A DNA stretch of 64,000 nucleotides from Micromonospora vinacea. GTDB lineage: Bacteria; Actinomycetota; Actinomycetes; Mycobacteriales; Micromonosporaceae. Numbering within the stretch: the first letter of the stretch is position 1; every line of letters begins with the position of its first letter. The notes beneath the pieces were generated by a model that was not told where the DNA came from, did no database searches, and worked only from the letters and a program-made list of their open reading frames with translations. A program made the position numbers and the translations under genes. Positions 33,241 through 42,594 of the stretch are shown here, piece after piece. The stretch spans positions 7,006,001-7,070,000 of the forward strand of contig NZ_JADOTY010000001.1 of assembly GCF_015751785.1 (NCBI RefSeq). Reading direction: 5' to 3'.

Positions 33241-34920
33241 TCAGGCCGCGTCGGCGTAGCAGTCGACGATGGACAGGTCCAGTGGAAACCGGACCGGCGT
33301 CGCGCCGAAGAGCAGCGCGGAGGCGCGCTCGCCCGACCGGTTGACAGCCTCGGCGACCGCGTCCGCCTGAGCGGCGGGCGCGTGCACCACCACCTCGTCG
33401 TGCTGGAAGAAGACCAACTGCGCGTCGGTGCCGGACAGCTCCGTGCGCAGCGTGGCCAGCAACGTGGAGGCCCACTCCGCAGCGGTGGCCTGGATGACGA
33501 AGTTGCGGGTGAAGCGCCCCCGCGACCGCGCGGCACGCGCCCGTGGGCTCTGCGGATCGGCCGCCCCCTCCGGATCGGAGGGCTCGCCGTCGAGATCACC
33601 GAACCCGGCCGAGCCGGGCGGGCACGTCCGCCCCAGCCAGGACCGCACCAAGCCACCCGTCTCACCGGTACGCGCGGCCGCCTCCACGTAACCGAACGCC
33701 GTCGGGTAGCTGCGCTTGAGCACCGCCAACGCGGGCACCGCCGCCCCGCCGGTCTGCCCGTACATCGCGCCGAGCAGCGCCACCTTGGCCTTGGCCCGGT
33801 CGCCGCCGAACGAGTCCCGGGCCAGGGCCGCGTAGAGGTCGCCGGCACCGCCCGCCGCCGCCAACCGTGCGTCGCCGGACACCGCGGCCAGCACCCGAGG
33901 CTCCAACTGGCCGGCGTCGGCGACCACGAACCGCCAACCCGGATCGGCCACCACCGCCCGCCGGATCACCTTGGGGATCTGCAACGCGCCACCACCCCGG
34001 GTGGCCCACCGGCCGGAGACGACACCACCCGGCACGTACTCCGGTTGGAACCGGCCGCCCCGCACCCACTGATCGAGCCAGCCCCAGCCGTGCGCCGTCC
34101 AGATCCGGTAGAGCTCCTTGTATTCCAGCACCAGCGGCACCGCCGGATGGTCCACCCCGCGCAGCACCCAGGCCCGGGTGTTGGGCAGCTCCACCCCGAC
34201 CCGGGCGAACGCCTTGAGCAGCTCCGCTGGGGAGTCGGTGTGCAGGCCGCGTACGCCGAGCGCGTCGGCGATCCGGGCGGCCAACTCGGCGAGTCGGCGT
34301 GGCGGCCCACCGACCGGCGACGCCTCACCGAGCAGCTCGTGCAGGATCTCGTTGTGCACGTCGACACGCCAGGGCAACCCGGCGACGCCCATCTCCACCG
34401 CGATCAACGCGCCGGCCGACTCGGCGGCCACCAGCAACCGGAACCGGCCGGGGTGCTCGGTCGCGGCGACGCGGGCGAGTTGGTCGGCGTACACCTGGGT
34501 CAGTGCCTCGATGCCCGGGCCCGGCGGGCCGGGCACTGTGTCGAAGAGCGCGCCCTGCCCGTGCCCGGGCGGTGCGGCGGCGCGCGGCGGCGGGTCCGGC
34601 GGCACCGCCGCGCCGGTCAGCCGGGCCCAGGCGGCGGCCAGCGAGCGGGGCTCACCCCAGCGGCCCGCGTGCCCGAGCAGCAACGCCTCGGTCAACTCCA
34701 CGTCGTGACACCGATCGACCCGGACGCCGGCGCGCAGCAGCGTCGGGTAGACCGCCGGGGTGGTCGACCAGACCCAGCGCGGGTGCCCGGCGGCCTCGCG
34801 GGCGGCGACCGCGGCGACCAGGTCGGTGACGACCTCGGCCGGACCGGTCGGCCGGCCGGTGGCGTCCAGCGGGCACAGCACTCCCCCACCCCGCTCGTCG
34901 GACACTACCGCCACCAGCAC
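33241..34920 (-). CDS. Family A DNA polymerase (actinobacterial bifunctional 3'-5' exonuclease/polymerase type)
   Basis: 559 residues, much shorter than Pol I (about 900), with no 5' nuclease domain. The N-terminal half corresponds to the part annotated as 3'-5' exonuclease in this family, but I see no convincing full set of catalytic acids. Polymerase motif A is VVADAGQLEPRVLAAVSGD near 330 (invariant D, E and R kept). Motif B is RAKAKVALLGAMYGQTGG near 380, with leucine at the position of E. coli Phe762. Motif C is FFQHDEVVVHAP near 505, with the HDE core intact. GTG 34920 is the best in-frame start; no clear ribosome site is seen. It is not the replicative Pol I; a repair role is plausible. 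It is divergent from the ABC exporter genes. Confidence 0.85.
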   Translation of the reverse strand: MLVAVVSDERGGGVLCPLDATGRPTGPAEVVTDLVAAVAAREAAGHPRWVWSTTPAVYPTLLRAGVRVDRCHDVELTEALLLGHAGRWGEPRSLAAAWARLTGAAVPPDPPPRAAAPPGHGQGALFDTVPGPPGPGIEALTQVYADQLARVAATEHPGRFRLLVAAESAGALIAVEMGVAGLPWRVDVHNEILHELLGEASPVGGPPRRLAELAARIADALGVRGLHTDSPAELLKAFARVGVELPNTRAWVLRGVDHPAVPLVLEYKELYRIWTAHGWGWLDQWVRGGRFQPEYVPGGVVSGRWATRGGGALQIPKVIRRAVVADPGWRFVVADAGQLEPRVLAAVSGDARLAAAGGAGDLYAALARDSFGGDRAKAKVALLGAMYGQTGGAAVPALAVLKRSYPTAFGYVEAAARTGETGGLVRSWLGRTCPPGSAGFGDLDGEPSDPEGAADPQSPRARAARSRGRFTRNFVIQATAAEWASTLLATLRTELSGTDAQLVFFQHDEVVVHAPAAQADAVAEAVNRSGERASALLFGATPVRFPLDLSIVDCYADAA

Positions 34921-35004
34921 GAACGCGATTCTGCCTGTCCCGTGCGACAGGAACGGAGGCGCACCTCACCACGATCGGGTCGGTGGGGTGTCGGGGCCGG
35001 TCGG

Positions 35005-35010
35005 TAGCGT
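35005..35010 (+). promoter_or_regulatory. Leaderless-type -10 element for the ABC exporter
   Basis: TAGCGT with exactly 6 bases to the GTG at 35017. No ribosome site precedes the GTG. This layout fits a transcript starting at the initiation codon. Confidence 0.6.
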
Positions 35011-35016
35011 GACCAG

Positions 35017-36777
35017 GTGCCTCCGCAGATCCCGCATCCCGATCCTGGCACTCCCGACACCCGCGGTCCGATGCGCTACCTCTGGTGGCTGGTCCGCTGC
35101 CAACCGTGGCGGGTGCTGCGTGGCAGCCTGCTCGGCACGGCCTGGATGATCGGGCTCTCGGCCCGGCCCTACCTGATCTACCGTGCCGTCGACGACGGGC
35201 TACGCGCCGGTGACACCCGGGCCCTGGCGCTCTGGGTCGCGGCGATCGTCGTCGCGGGCATGGCCCTGTCCTACCTGGGCATCATGCGGCACCGCACGAT
35301 GACCTTCATCCGGGAGGACGCCAAGGCCCGCTCCGCGGAGGTCCTGCTACGCCACCTGTCCCGCATCGGCGCGGTGCTGCCGCGCCGGGTCGGTGCGGGC
35401 GAGGTGTCCACCATCGGCGGCTCCGACATCGACTGGACGGCGCAGGTGCTGACGCTGACCGGGCCGGGCGTCGGCGCGATCATCGCGTACGGGGTGATCG
35501 CCGTGGTGCTCTGGTCGATCTCCCCGATGCTCGCGCTCTGCGTGCTGGTGGGGGTACCGGTGGTCGGTCTGGTCGTGGGGCCGCTGCTGCGTCGCCTGGA
35601 GCGGGCCGAATCGGTCTACCGCAGGCAACAGGGCGCGCTCACCGCCCGATCCGGTGACATCGTGGCCGGCCTGCGGGTGCTCGCCGGGGTGGGCGGTCGG
35701 GACCTTTTCGCCCGGCGGTACGCGGCCCGGTCCCAGGACCTTCGCGCCGAGGGCTACCGGGTCGGCGCGGTCAACAGCTGGATCGACGCGGTGACCGTCG
35801 CCATCCCCGGCTTGTTCCTGGCGGCCGTGGTGTGGCTGACGGCCCGGATGGCGGTGACCGGTGACGTCACCATCGGCGAGCTGGTCGCCGTCTACGGCTA
35901 CGTGGCGACCCTGATCGTGCCGGTCTGGTTTCTGCTGGAGGGCAGTCACCAGCTCATCCGCGGTCGGGTCGCCGCCCGGCGGATCGCCGACCTGCTCACC
36001 GTGACGCCGGACGACGTCGGTGGCCCGGGTCGCCGGTGGCCGGGTGCCGTGCCCGAGACACGCCGGCCGGATGACCCGGGCGCTCCGGACGGCCCCGCCG
36101 ACCTGCACGACCCGGTGACCGGCCTGACCGTGCGCGCCGGCCAGCTGACCGGCGTGGCGGCAGACGATCCGGCGGCGGCCGTGGCGTTGGCCGACCGGCT
36201 CGGCCGGTACGTCGTCAGCGCCGTCACCTGGGGTGGCGTGCCGCTGCGCGCGGTCGCCCTGGACGAGGTCCGCACACGGATCCTCGTCGCCGACCACGAC
36301 TCGTACCTCTTCGCCGGCACGCTGCGCGAGATCCTGGGCGCCGGGGCCGACGAGGATGACGAACGGATCGGCGCGGCCCTGCGGACCGCCTCGGCGCAGG
36401 ACGTCGTCGACGCCCTGCCCGCCGGACTGGACACCCCGATCGACGCCCGAGCCCGGACGCTCTCCGGCGGTCAGCGCCAACGGATCCGCCTGGCCCGGGC
36501 GCTGCACAGCGAGCCGGAGGTGCTGATCCTCGTCGACCCGACGTCGGCGGTCGACGCGCACACCGAGGCGCGGATCGCCGAGCGGCTGCGGGAGGCGCGG
36601 GCCGGGCTGACCACAGTGGTGATCGCCACGTCGCCGCTGCTGCTCGGTCGGGCCGACCTGGTCGCGCACCTCGGCGGCGACCGGATCACCGCCACCGGCA
36701 GCCACGCCGACCTGCTCGACCGGGACCCGGCCTACCGGCACCTGGTGGCCCGCGGCAGCGAGGAGGCGTACCGGTGA
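35017..36777 (+). CDS. ABC exporter half-transporter with degenerate nucleotide site (no Walker A)
   Basis: 586 residues. The type-1 exporter membrane domain covers about 20-320 (LRGSLLGTAWMIGLSARPYL; ALWVAAIVVAGMALSYLGIM; FLAAVVWLTARMAVTGDVTI). In the ATPase domain the Walker A region near 381 reads GQLTGVAADDPAAAVALADR, with no GxxGxGKS/T. The signature LSGGQRQRIRLARAL is intact, but Walker B ends ILVDPTSAVD, with proline replacing the catalytic glutamate. It cannot hydrolyse ATP alone. It overlaps the next gene by four bases, and that subunit supplies an intact Walker A and B. Together they should form a heterodimeric exporter for a drug, lipid or peptide. The GTG at 35017 appears leaderless; an ATG at 35071 is the alternative. 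Confidence 0.87.
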   Translation: MPPQIPHPDPGTPDTRGPMRYLWWLVRCQPWRVLRGSLLGTAWMIGLSARPYLIYRAVDDGLRAGDTRALALWVAAIVVAGMALSYLGIMRHRTMTFIREDAKARSAEVLLRHLSRIGAVLPRRVGAGEVSTIGGSDIDWTAQVLTLTGPGVGAIIAYGVIAVVLWSISPMLALCVLVGVPVVGLVVGPLLRRLERAESVYRRQQGALTARSGDIVAGLRVLAGVGGRDLFARRYAARSQDLRAEGYRVGAVNSWIDAVTVAIPGLFLAAVVWLTARMAVTGDVTIGELVAVYGYVATLIVPVWFLLEGSHQLIRGRVAARRIADLLTVTPDDVGGPGRRWPGAVPETRRPDDPGAPDGPADLHDPVTGLTVRAGQLTGVAADDPAAAVALADRLGRYVVSAVTWGGVPLRAVALDEVRTRILVADHDSYLFAGTLREILGAGADEDDERIGAALRTASAQDVVDALPAGLDTPIDARARTLSGGQRQRIRLARALHSEPEVLILVDPTSAVDAHTEARIAERLREARAGLTTVVIATSPLLLGRADLVAHLGGDRITATGSHADLLDRDPAYRHLVARGSEEAYR

Positions 36778-38519
36778 GCCGGCTGCCGGTGGCCGACCGC
36801 GGCACCGTACGCCGGGCGCTGCGGGACATGATCAGCCGACACCGGCGTGCCGTCGGGGTCGTGCTGGCGCTGCACAGCGCCGCCGCGGTCGCCGGGCTCG
36901 CCCCACCGTGGCTGCTGGGCACCATCGTCGACCGGGTCACCGCGGGCGCGGGCGTTGCCACTGTGGACCGGCTGGCACTCGCCATCGCCGGCTGCGTCCT
37001 GGTCAGTGCCCTGCTCTCCCGGTACGCCCAGTACGCCGGCCACCGCTTCGGGGAACGGGCCGTCGCCGAGCTGCGCGAGCAGTTCGTCTCCCGGACGCTC
37101 GGGCTGCCCGTCTCGGTCGTCGAGCGTGCCGGCTCCGGAGACCTGGCCACCCGCAGCTCGGTCGACGTGTCGACGGTCGGCACCACCGTCCGGGACGTGG
37201 TGCCCACCATCGTCATCGCCACCGTGCAGTTGACGTTGCTGTTCGGGGCGGTCTTCCTGCTGCACCCACTGCTCGGGTTGGCCGCGCTGGCCGGGCTCCC
37301 GTCGATCGTGGCGGTGACCCGCTGGTACCTGCGCCGGGCCAGCTCCGCGTACCTCACCGAGGGCGCGGCGGCGGCCGAGCTGACCGAGACCCTGACCACC
37401 ACCGCCGAGGGCGCCCGCACGGTGGAGGCGCTGCGGCTGGCCGACGACCGGATCCGGCACGGCACCACCCGCATCACAGTGGTGTGGCGGGCCCGCCGGG
37501 CGACCCTCGCCCTGCGTACCGTGTTCTTCTCGGTCGTCGAGGCCAGCTACCCGCTACCGGTCGCCATGGTCCTGCTCGTCGGGGGCTACCTGCTCTCCCG
37601 GGACATGGTGTCGCTCGGCGCGGTGGTCGCCGCCGCCCTCTACCTGCAACAGGCGATCGACCCGTTGGACCGGCTGTTGCAGTGGACCGAGCAGGCGCAA
37701 CGCGGCTTCGCGTCGTACGCCCGGGTGCTCGGCGTCGGCATGGTCCCGCCGGAACCGCCCGGCACGACCGCCGCGTCACGGGGTGAGCGGCTCGTCGTCC
37801 GGGGAGCGCGGTTCTCCTACTCCGACGGGCCGGACGTGCTGCACGGCATCGACCTGGAGGTGCAGCCCGGCGAGCGGCTGGCAGTGGTCGGCCCGTCCGG
37901 CGCCGGCAAGTCCACCCTGGCCCGGCTGCTGGCCGGGATCGACGCGCCACGGCAGGGCGTCGTCAGCATCGGTGGCTGCCCGGTCACCGACCTCGACCCG
38001 GCCGAGCGGCGCCGCCGGATCGCTCTTGTCACCCAGGAGCACCACGTCTTCATCGGCTCGGTACGCGACAACCTCTCCTTCGCCGCGCCCGACGCCTCGG
38101 ACGAGCAGATGCGCGCCGCGCTCGCCACGGTCGGTGCCGACTGGTTCGCCGAGTTCCCCGACGACCTGGACACGCAGCTCGGCGACGGGGCCCGTCAACT
38201 CGGTGCGGCCGAGGCCCAGCAGCTCGCGTTGGCCCGGTTGGTGCTCGCCGACCCGCACACCCTGATCCTGGACGAGGCGACCGCCGCGCTCGACCCGTCC
38301 ACCGCCCGGCGGACCGAACGCGCGCTGGCCGCCGTGCTGGTCGGGCGGACCGTCATCGCGATCGCGCACCGGCTCAACACCGCGCACGACGCCGACCGGG
38401 TCGCCGTGCTCGCCGACGGCCGGATCACCGAGATCGGCAGCCACGACGAGCTGGTCGCGACCGGCGGCGCGTACGCCGCGCTGTGGCGCTCCTGGCACAC
38501 CCGGGTCGACGAGCGCTGA
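36774..38519 (+). CDS. ABC exporter half-transporter, catalytic partner
   Basis: 581 residues from GTG 36774, overlapping the first subunit. Membrane domain at about 25-310 (GVVLALHSAAAVAGLAPPWL; LLFGAVFLLHPLLGLAALAG; YPLPVAMVLLVGGYLLSRDM). The ATPase domain has an intact Walker A, VVGPSGAGKSTLARLLAG near 373, and an intact Walker B, LILDEATAALDP, with the H-loop AIAHRLNTAH. Its signature is broken: QLGAAEAQQLALARL where LSGGQxQR is expected. The dimer therefore has one complete composite site (Walker A/B here with LSGGQ of the partner) and one doubly dead site. The gene ends only six bases before the convergent ngc operon. Confidence 0.88.
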   Translation: MSRLPVADRGTVRRALRDMISRHRRAVGVVLALHSAAAVAGLAPPWLLGTIVDRVTAGAGVATVDRLALAIAGCVLVSALLSRYAQYAGHRFGERAVAELREQFVSRTLGLPVSVVERAGSGDLATRSSVDVSTVGTTVRDVVPTIVIATVQLTLLFGAVFLLHPLLGLAALAGLPSIVAVTRWYLRRASSAYLTEGAAAAELTETLTTTAEGARTVEALRLADDRIRHGTTRITVVWRARRATLALRTVFFSVVEASYPLPVAMVLLVGGYLLSRDMVSLGAVVAAALYLQQAIDPLDRLLQWTEQAQRGFASYARVLGVGMVPPEPPGTTAASRGERLVVRGARFSYSDGPDVLHGIDLEVQPGERLAVVGPSGAGKSTLARLLAGIDAPRQGVVSIGGCPVTDLDPAERRRRIALVTQEHHVFIGSVRDNLSFAAPDASDEQMRAALATVGADWFAEFPDDLDTQLGDGARQLGAAEAQQLALARLVLADPHTLILDEATAALDPSTARRTERALAAVLVGRTVIAIAHRLNTAHDADRVAVLADGRITEIGSHDELVATGGAYAALWRSWHTRVDER

Positions 38520-38525
38520 GGCGTC

Positions 38526-39455
38526 CTACTTCACCGCGCCCGAGGTGAGGCCGGCCTGGATCTGGCGCTGGAAGACCGCGTACACGAGGATCATCGGGAG
38601 GATGGCGATGGTCAGCGCGGCGAACAACCCGGACCAGTCGGCCTCGTAGCCGGCGTTGACCGAGATGTCGGCGATGCCCTGGGTGAGCACCCACTTGTCC
38701 TTCGCGTTGGAGAGCAGCACCAACGGGAGCTGGTACTGCGCCCACTGACCGATGATGTTGAAGATCGCGACGCTGATCAGGCCCGGCTTCGCCATCGGCA
38801 TCATCACCTGGAAGAACAGCCGGCTGTGCCCGCAGCCGTCGATCATCCCCGCCTCGGCCACCGACGACGGCAGCGTCTTGAAGAACGCGGCCAGGAAGAA
38901 CACGGTGAACGGCAACGAGTACGCGGTGTAGACCAGCACCACGCCGGTGTGGGTGTCCAGCAGACCCAGGTTCTTCACCACGAAGAAGAGCGGCACCAAC
39001 GCCAGGAAGACCGGGAAGGCCAAGCCCGAGACGAAGAGGAAGTAGACCGCCCGGTTGCCCCAGAACTTGTAGCGGGCCAGCACGTACGCGGCCATCGAGC
39101 CGAGCAGCATGGTGAGGAACGTGCTGCACGACACCACGATCACGCTGTTGAGGAAGTACCGCCCGACGTGCGCCTTGGTCCAGGCCCGCCCGAAGTTCTC
39201 CCAGCGCAGCTCGGCCGGGAGCGTCCACGGGCTGCTGAAGATCTCGCTGGTGTTCTTGAACGCGGCGAGGAAGGTCCAGAGGATCGGCACGATCACGATC
39301 ACCGCCCACACGGCGAGCGCGACGTGCCCCAGGCCCGCGAAGAGCTTCACCTCCGAGCGGGGGCCCTTGCGCCCCGGCCCGGCGGGGGCGGACGGGTCAC
39401 CGGTCTTCGGCGGTAGCGCCGCCGGGGTCGGCGGCAGCGTCGACTGCGGATTCAT
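38526..39455 (-). CDS. ngcG: NgcG-type amino-sugar ABC permease (operon 1)
   Basis: 309 residues from ATG 39455, overlapping the stop of the permease gene upstream by one base. A Pro-rich cytosolic N-terminus is followed by six spans, first VALAVWAVIVIVPILWTFLA. The EAA loop is SVAEAGMIDGCGHSRLFFQV and the C-terminus FQRQIQAGLTSGAVK is MalG-like. It is highly similar in layout to the product of 46278-47177. With NgcE and NgcF it forms an importer of the family described in Streptomyces for N-acetylglucosamine and chitobiose. The ATPase is encoded elsewhere. The assignment to amino sugars rests on the binding protein family and the adjacent kinase and regulator. Confidence 0.85.
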   Translation of the reverse strand: MNPQSTLPPTPAALPPKTGDPSAPAGPGRKGPRSEVKLFAGLGHVALAVWAVIVIVPILWTFLAAFKNTSEIFSSPWTLPAELRWENFGRAWTKAHVGRYFLNSVIVVSCSTFLTMLLGSMAAYVLARYKFWGNRAVYFLFVSGLAFPVFLALVPLFFVVKNLGLLDTHTGVVLVYTAYSLPFTVFFLAAFFKTLPSSVAEAGMIDGCGHSRLFFQVMMPMAKPGLISVAIFNIIGQWAQYQLPLVLLSNAKDKWVLTQGIADISVNAGYEADWSGLFAALTIAILPMILVYAVFQRQIQAGLTSGAVK

Positions 39456-40363
39456 CAGTACTCCACGCTTTCCCGCTTGGTGAGCCGCAGCGTCAGCGCC
39501 GCGAACGTGAGGGTGAGGAAGAACAGCGCCACGCCCATCGCCGAGGCGTAGCCGTACTTCGAGTAGACGAACGCGTTGCGGTAGATCTCCATGGCCAGCA
39601 CTGTGGTGGCGCCGTCCGGGCCGCCACCGTCCACAGAGAGCACCGCCACGATGGCGAACGCGTCGAACGCCGCGATTCCGAGGTACACCCAGGCCACCTG
39701 GAGGGTGTCCCACAGCAGCGGCAGGGTGACCCGGAAGAACAGGGTCACCTTCGTCGCCCCGTCCATCTCGGCGGCCTCGTAGATCTCACCGGGGATGGAG
39801 GCCATCCCCGCCGAGAAGAGCACCACGTAGAAGCCGACCGCCTGCCAGACCAGCACCGCGATGATCGACCAGAGGGCCAGGTTCGGCTTGACCAGGAAGA
39901 GGATCGGCTCCAGGCCGAACTTCATCAGCACGCCGTTGATCAGGCCGGATTCGTTCGGCCGGTACACCATCTGGAACAGCACCGCGATGATGGCCACCGC
40001 CAGGACCTGGGGGAAGAAGAACACCACCCGGTAGAACTTCGCCCCCCAGACCCCCTGGCGTTGCCCGCCGCTGCTCTTGCCGCCCACGTTGAGCAGGAAG
40101 GCGAAGAACAGGGCGATGGCAATGGTGATCAGCGGCAGGGCAAGCAGCAGTACGCCGTGGTGCTGGACCGCCTTCCAGAAGGCGCCGTCGTCGAGCAGCC
40201 TCCGGTAGTTGTCGAAGCCCACCCACTGCGGGGCGGACAGCCCCCGCCAGTTGGTCATCGAGATCTGGAACGCCTGAGCGTACGGCCAGATCACGAATGT
40301 CACGTACAGCGCGACCGGGGCGAACAGGAACCCGATCACGAATGGATACTTGCCGTGCCGCAT
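39455..40363 (-). CDS. ngcF: NgcF-type amino-sugar ABC permease (operon 1)
   Basis: 302 residues starting MRHGKYPFVIGFLFAPVALY. MalF-type membrane protein with spans such as HHGVLLLALPLITIAIALFF and FYRVVFFFPQVLAVAIIAVL, EAA loop IYEAAEMDGATKVTLFFRVT and C-terminus RLTKRESVEY. It starts 18 bases after the binding-protein gene. The product of 47174-48082 is a close paralogue (MKHGKWPLIVTFLVPPVLLY). Confidence 0.86.
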   Translation of the reverse strand: MRHGKYPFVIGFLFAPVALYVTFVIWPYAQAFQISMTNWRGLSAPQWVGFDNYRRLLDDGAFWKAVQHHGVLLLALPLITIAIALFFAFLLNVGGKSSGGQRQGVWGAKFYRVVFFFPQVLAVAIIAVLFQMVYRPNESGLINGVLMKFGLEPILFLVKPNLALWSIIAVLVWQAVGFYVVLFSAGMASIPGEIYEAAEMDGATKVTLFFRVTLPLLWDTLQVAWVYLGIAAFDAFAIVAVLSVDGGGPDGATTVLAMEIYRNAFVYSKYGYASAMGVALFFLTLTFAALTLRLTKRESVEY

Positions 40364-40381
40364 GACCCTAGCTCCGATCGA

Positions 40382-41818
40382 TCAGCGCTTGAACTTGGTG
40401 ACGGAGCTGTCCTTCTTGATGGCGTCGGCGCGCTTCTGGATCCGCTCCACGAAGGCGTCCGCGTTGATCCGGCCGAACATCAGCTCGTTGGTGGCGGTAC
40501 GCGCCTCCGTGTCGAGCTCCTTGTACCAGCCGTCGAAGTACAGGTTGAACACGTCCTGACCGGCCGCCTTGAGCGCGGCCTGGGAGCTGGCCACACCGGG
40601 CGGGAAGGCGAAGCCCTCCGAACCGGCGGTGACCACGGTCGGGGCCTTGACCACCTCGGTGAAGCCCTTCGCGCCCGCCTTCGACAGCATCTGACGCATG
40701 TACTCCAGGCCGCCCTTGGGGTTCTTGCTCTTCGCCGAGACGAAGTAACCCTCACCGGCGGTCGCGCGCAGCGCGGTGGCCGGCAGCTTGTCCGAGGCGG
40801 ACAGGCTCGGCACCGGCATGAGCTGGTATTCGAAGCCGGCCGGCGTGTCCTTCTTCTGCTCGCCCTCCAGCCAGTCACCGCTGGGGTACATGGCCACCTT
40901 GTACTGGTTCTGCCGCAACTGCACGTCGGTGTGCTTGAGCCCCTCGAAGCTCTTGTCGCTGAACTTCGCGCCGACCTCGGCCCACGCCGTGGCAGCCTGC
41001 TTGACGGCGTCCTGCTTCCAGGCACCGTCCTCCAGGTTGTCGATGTTCTTCAGCACGTCCGTGCCGCCGATCTTGGCGGCGTGGGTGAGGATCACGTTCC
41101 ACTGGTAGTAGGCCGCGTTCGCCCCGGCGTAGCCGTAGGGGGTGATGCCCTTGGCCTTGATGGCGGTGAGCAGGGCGATGAACTCGTCCCAGTTCTTCGC
41201 CGGCGCCCACCCGTTGTCCTTGAACAGCTTGCCCGAGTACCAGATGCCGAAGACCGTGGAGACGTAGTACAGGACGAACGGCTTGCCGTTGAACGAACCG
41301 GCCTCGATGGTGCCCGGCACCACGGTGTCGCGGACCTTCTTGCTCGGGTCGTCGACCGACGGCGCGTCCCACAGCTCGGTGAGGTCCTGAAGCTGACCGT
41401 CGGCGACCAGCGCGCCGAAGTCCATCAGCTTCTCGCCCGAGTTGTTCACGAACTCCGGCGGGTTACCGGAGGCGAACCGCGGCTGGAGCACTGTGGAGAC
41501 GGCCTGGGTGGCCTGGTGCTTGACCTCGGCCTTGGGGAACGCCGTCTTGTACAGCGGCTCGTGCACGTCGGTGGCGTACTTCTCGCCGTAGCCACCGTTG
41601 AAGATGACCACCTCGATCGCGGCGTCCTCCTTGACGCCCAGCGGGTTCTTCTCGCTCTTGGTGCCGCCGGCGACCTGCTCGTTGTCACCGTCGCTGCCGC
41701 TGGTGGCGCAGGCGCCGAGCAGGCCGATGGCCGGAGTGGCGAGCATGCCCACGGCGGCGGCGCGACGCAGCACCGTGCGACGGTCGAGTGCGGCCGGGTG
41801 TTCGGGGGTAATCGACAT
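40382..41818 (-). CDS. ngcE: NgcE-type amino-sugar binding lipoprotein (operon 1)
   Basis: 478 residues from ATG 41818, preferred over an in-frame start ten codons earlier because AAGGAGAG lies just upstream. The signal has a twin-arginine-like motif (LDRRTVLRRAAAVG) and a lipobox (GLLGAC), so export in folded form and lipid anchoring are likely. The mature protein has the NgcE-family opening KNPLGVKEDAAIEVVIFNGG and ends KRADAIKKDSSVTKFKR. NgcE proteins bind N-acetylglucosamine or N,N'-diacetylchitobiose from chitin. The product of 48148-49563 is a paralogue with the same opening (ENPLGVKEDAPLEVVIFGGG) and similar end. This gene is co-transcribed with a SIS-domain protein and an RpiR regulator. 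Confidence 0.88.
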   Translation of the reverse strand: MSITPEHPAALDRRTVLRRAAAVGMLATPAIGLLGACATSGSDGDNEQVAGGTKSEKNPLGVKEDAAIEVVIFNGGYGEKYATDVHEPLYKTAFPKAEVKHQATQAVSTVLQPRFASGNPPEFVNNSGEKLMDFGALVADGQLQDLTELWDAPSVDDPSKKVRDTVVPGTIEAGSFNGKPFVLYYVSTVFGIWYSGKLFKDNGWAPAKNWDEFIALLTAIKAKGITPYGYAGANAAYYQWNVILTHAAKIGGTDVLKNIDNLEDGAWKQDAVKQAATAWAEVGAKFSDKSFEGLKHTDVQLRQNQYKVAMYPSGDWLEGEQKKDTPAGFEYQLMPVPSLSASDKLPATALRATAGEGYFVSAKSKNPKGGLEYMRQMLSKAGAKGFTEVVKAPTVVTAGSEGFAFPPGVASSQAALKAAGQDVFNLYFDGWYKELDTEARTATNELMFGRINADAFVERIQKRADAIKKDSSVTKFKR

Positions 41819-41844
41819 CGTCGTCTCTCCTTGTGGAATTCGGG

Positions 41845-42594
41845 TCATGCGGTACGCCGGAGACGTCCGGCGTACCGCGACTCGAGGGCGAGGTTGTGCT
41901 CGTCCCCGCCGGGGACGTTGGCGGAGAGGTAGATAGGGGGTACCTCCCCGGCCTGGTGGAACCGTCGTACGACCTCCGCGGTCAGCAACTGCGCCAGCAG
42001 CGCCGTGGTGACCGAGGAAACCGCACAGACCGCGCCGCCGCCCTCGAGCGGCAGCAGTGCATCGCCGTACGGCGCGCCATTGTCCAGCACGACGTCGGCG
42101 AGGTCGGCGAGCCGATGCCCGGACGGGTGCCGTGGTGCCACCCGTGCGGTGTGCTCGACCGAAGTGACCGCGATCAACGGGTGACCGCGCTCGGTGACCA
42201 GCGCCGCCAGCTCGACCACCGAGCCGTTGATGCCGGACTGGGACGCCACCACGAACACGTCGCGCGGCTGGGGTGCCGCGAGCGCGTAGATCTGGTGGGC
42301 GATGGAGGGATCACGTTCCAGCTTGGGGTCGGCGAGCACGTCGCGCGGGGCGTCGCCGTGCATCACCAGGTCCCGCACCGACAGCCGGTTGGTGGGGACC
42401 AACCCGCCGGCCCGGGCGACCAACTCGGCGGCGAACGCCTCGGAGTGCCCGGCGCCGAACGCCTGGAGCACGCCGCCGTCGCGCAGGCTGCCGGCGATCA
42501 GGTCGGCGGCCCGGGTGATCCCGTCGGCCTCCGAGTCGAGCAGCCGGTCGAGCACCGGGCGGACGGCGTCCGCGTACCCCTGGGCGCTGATCAT
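41845..42594 (-). CDS. SIS-domain sugar-phosphate-binding protein
   Basis: 249 residues from ATG 42594, overlapping the regulator stop by four bases. The SIS fold is visible: GGVLQAFGAGHSEAFAAELV (phosphosugar loop), DVFVVASQSGINGSVVELAA and GHPLIAVTSVEHTARVAPRH, then LADLADVVLDNGAPYGDALL. It resembles the UPF0309/sugar-isomerase-domain proteins that accompany amino-sugar uptake systems. It probably isomerises or binds a phosphorylated amino sugar such as GlcNAc-6-phosphate, the product expected from the divergent kinase. The exact reaction is not known. The gene ends 26 bases before ngcE. Confidence 0.82.
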   Translation of the reverse strand: MISAQGYADAVRPVLDRLLDSEADGITRAADLIAGSLRDGGVLQAFGAGHSEAFAAELVARAGGLVPTNRLSVRDLVMHGDAPRDVLADPKLERDPSIAHQIYALAAPQPRDVFVVASQSGINGSVVELAALVTERGHPLIAVTSVEHTARVAPRHPSGHRLADLADVVLDNGAPYGDALLPLEGGGAVCAVSSVTTALLAQLLTAEVVRRFHQAGEVPPIYLSANVPGGDEHNLALESRYAGRLRRTA

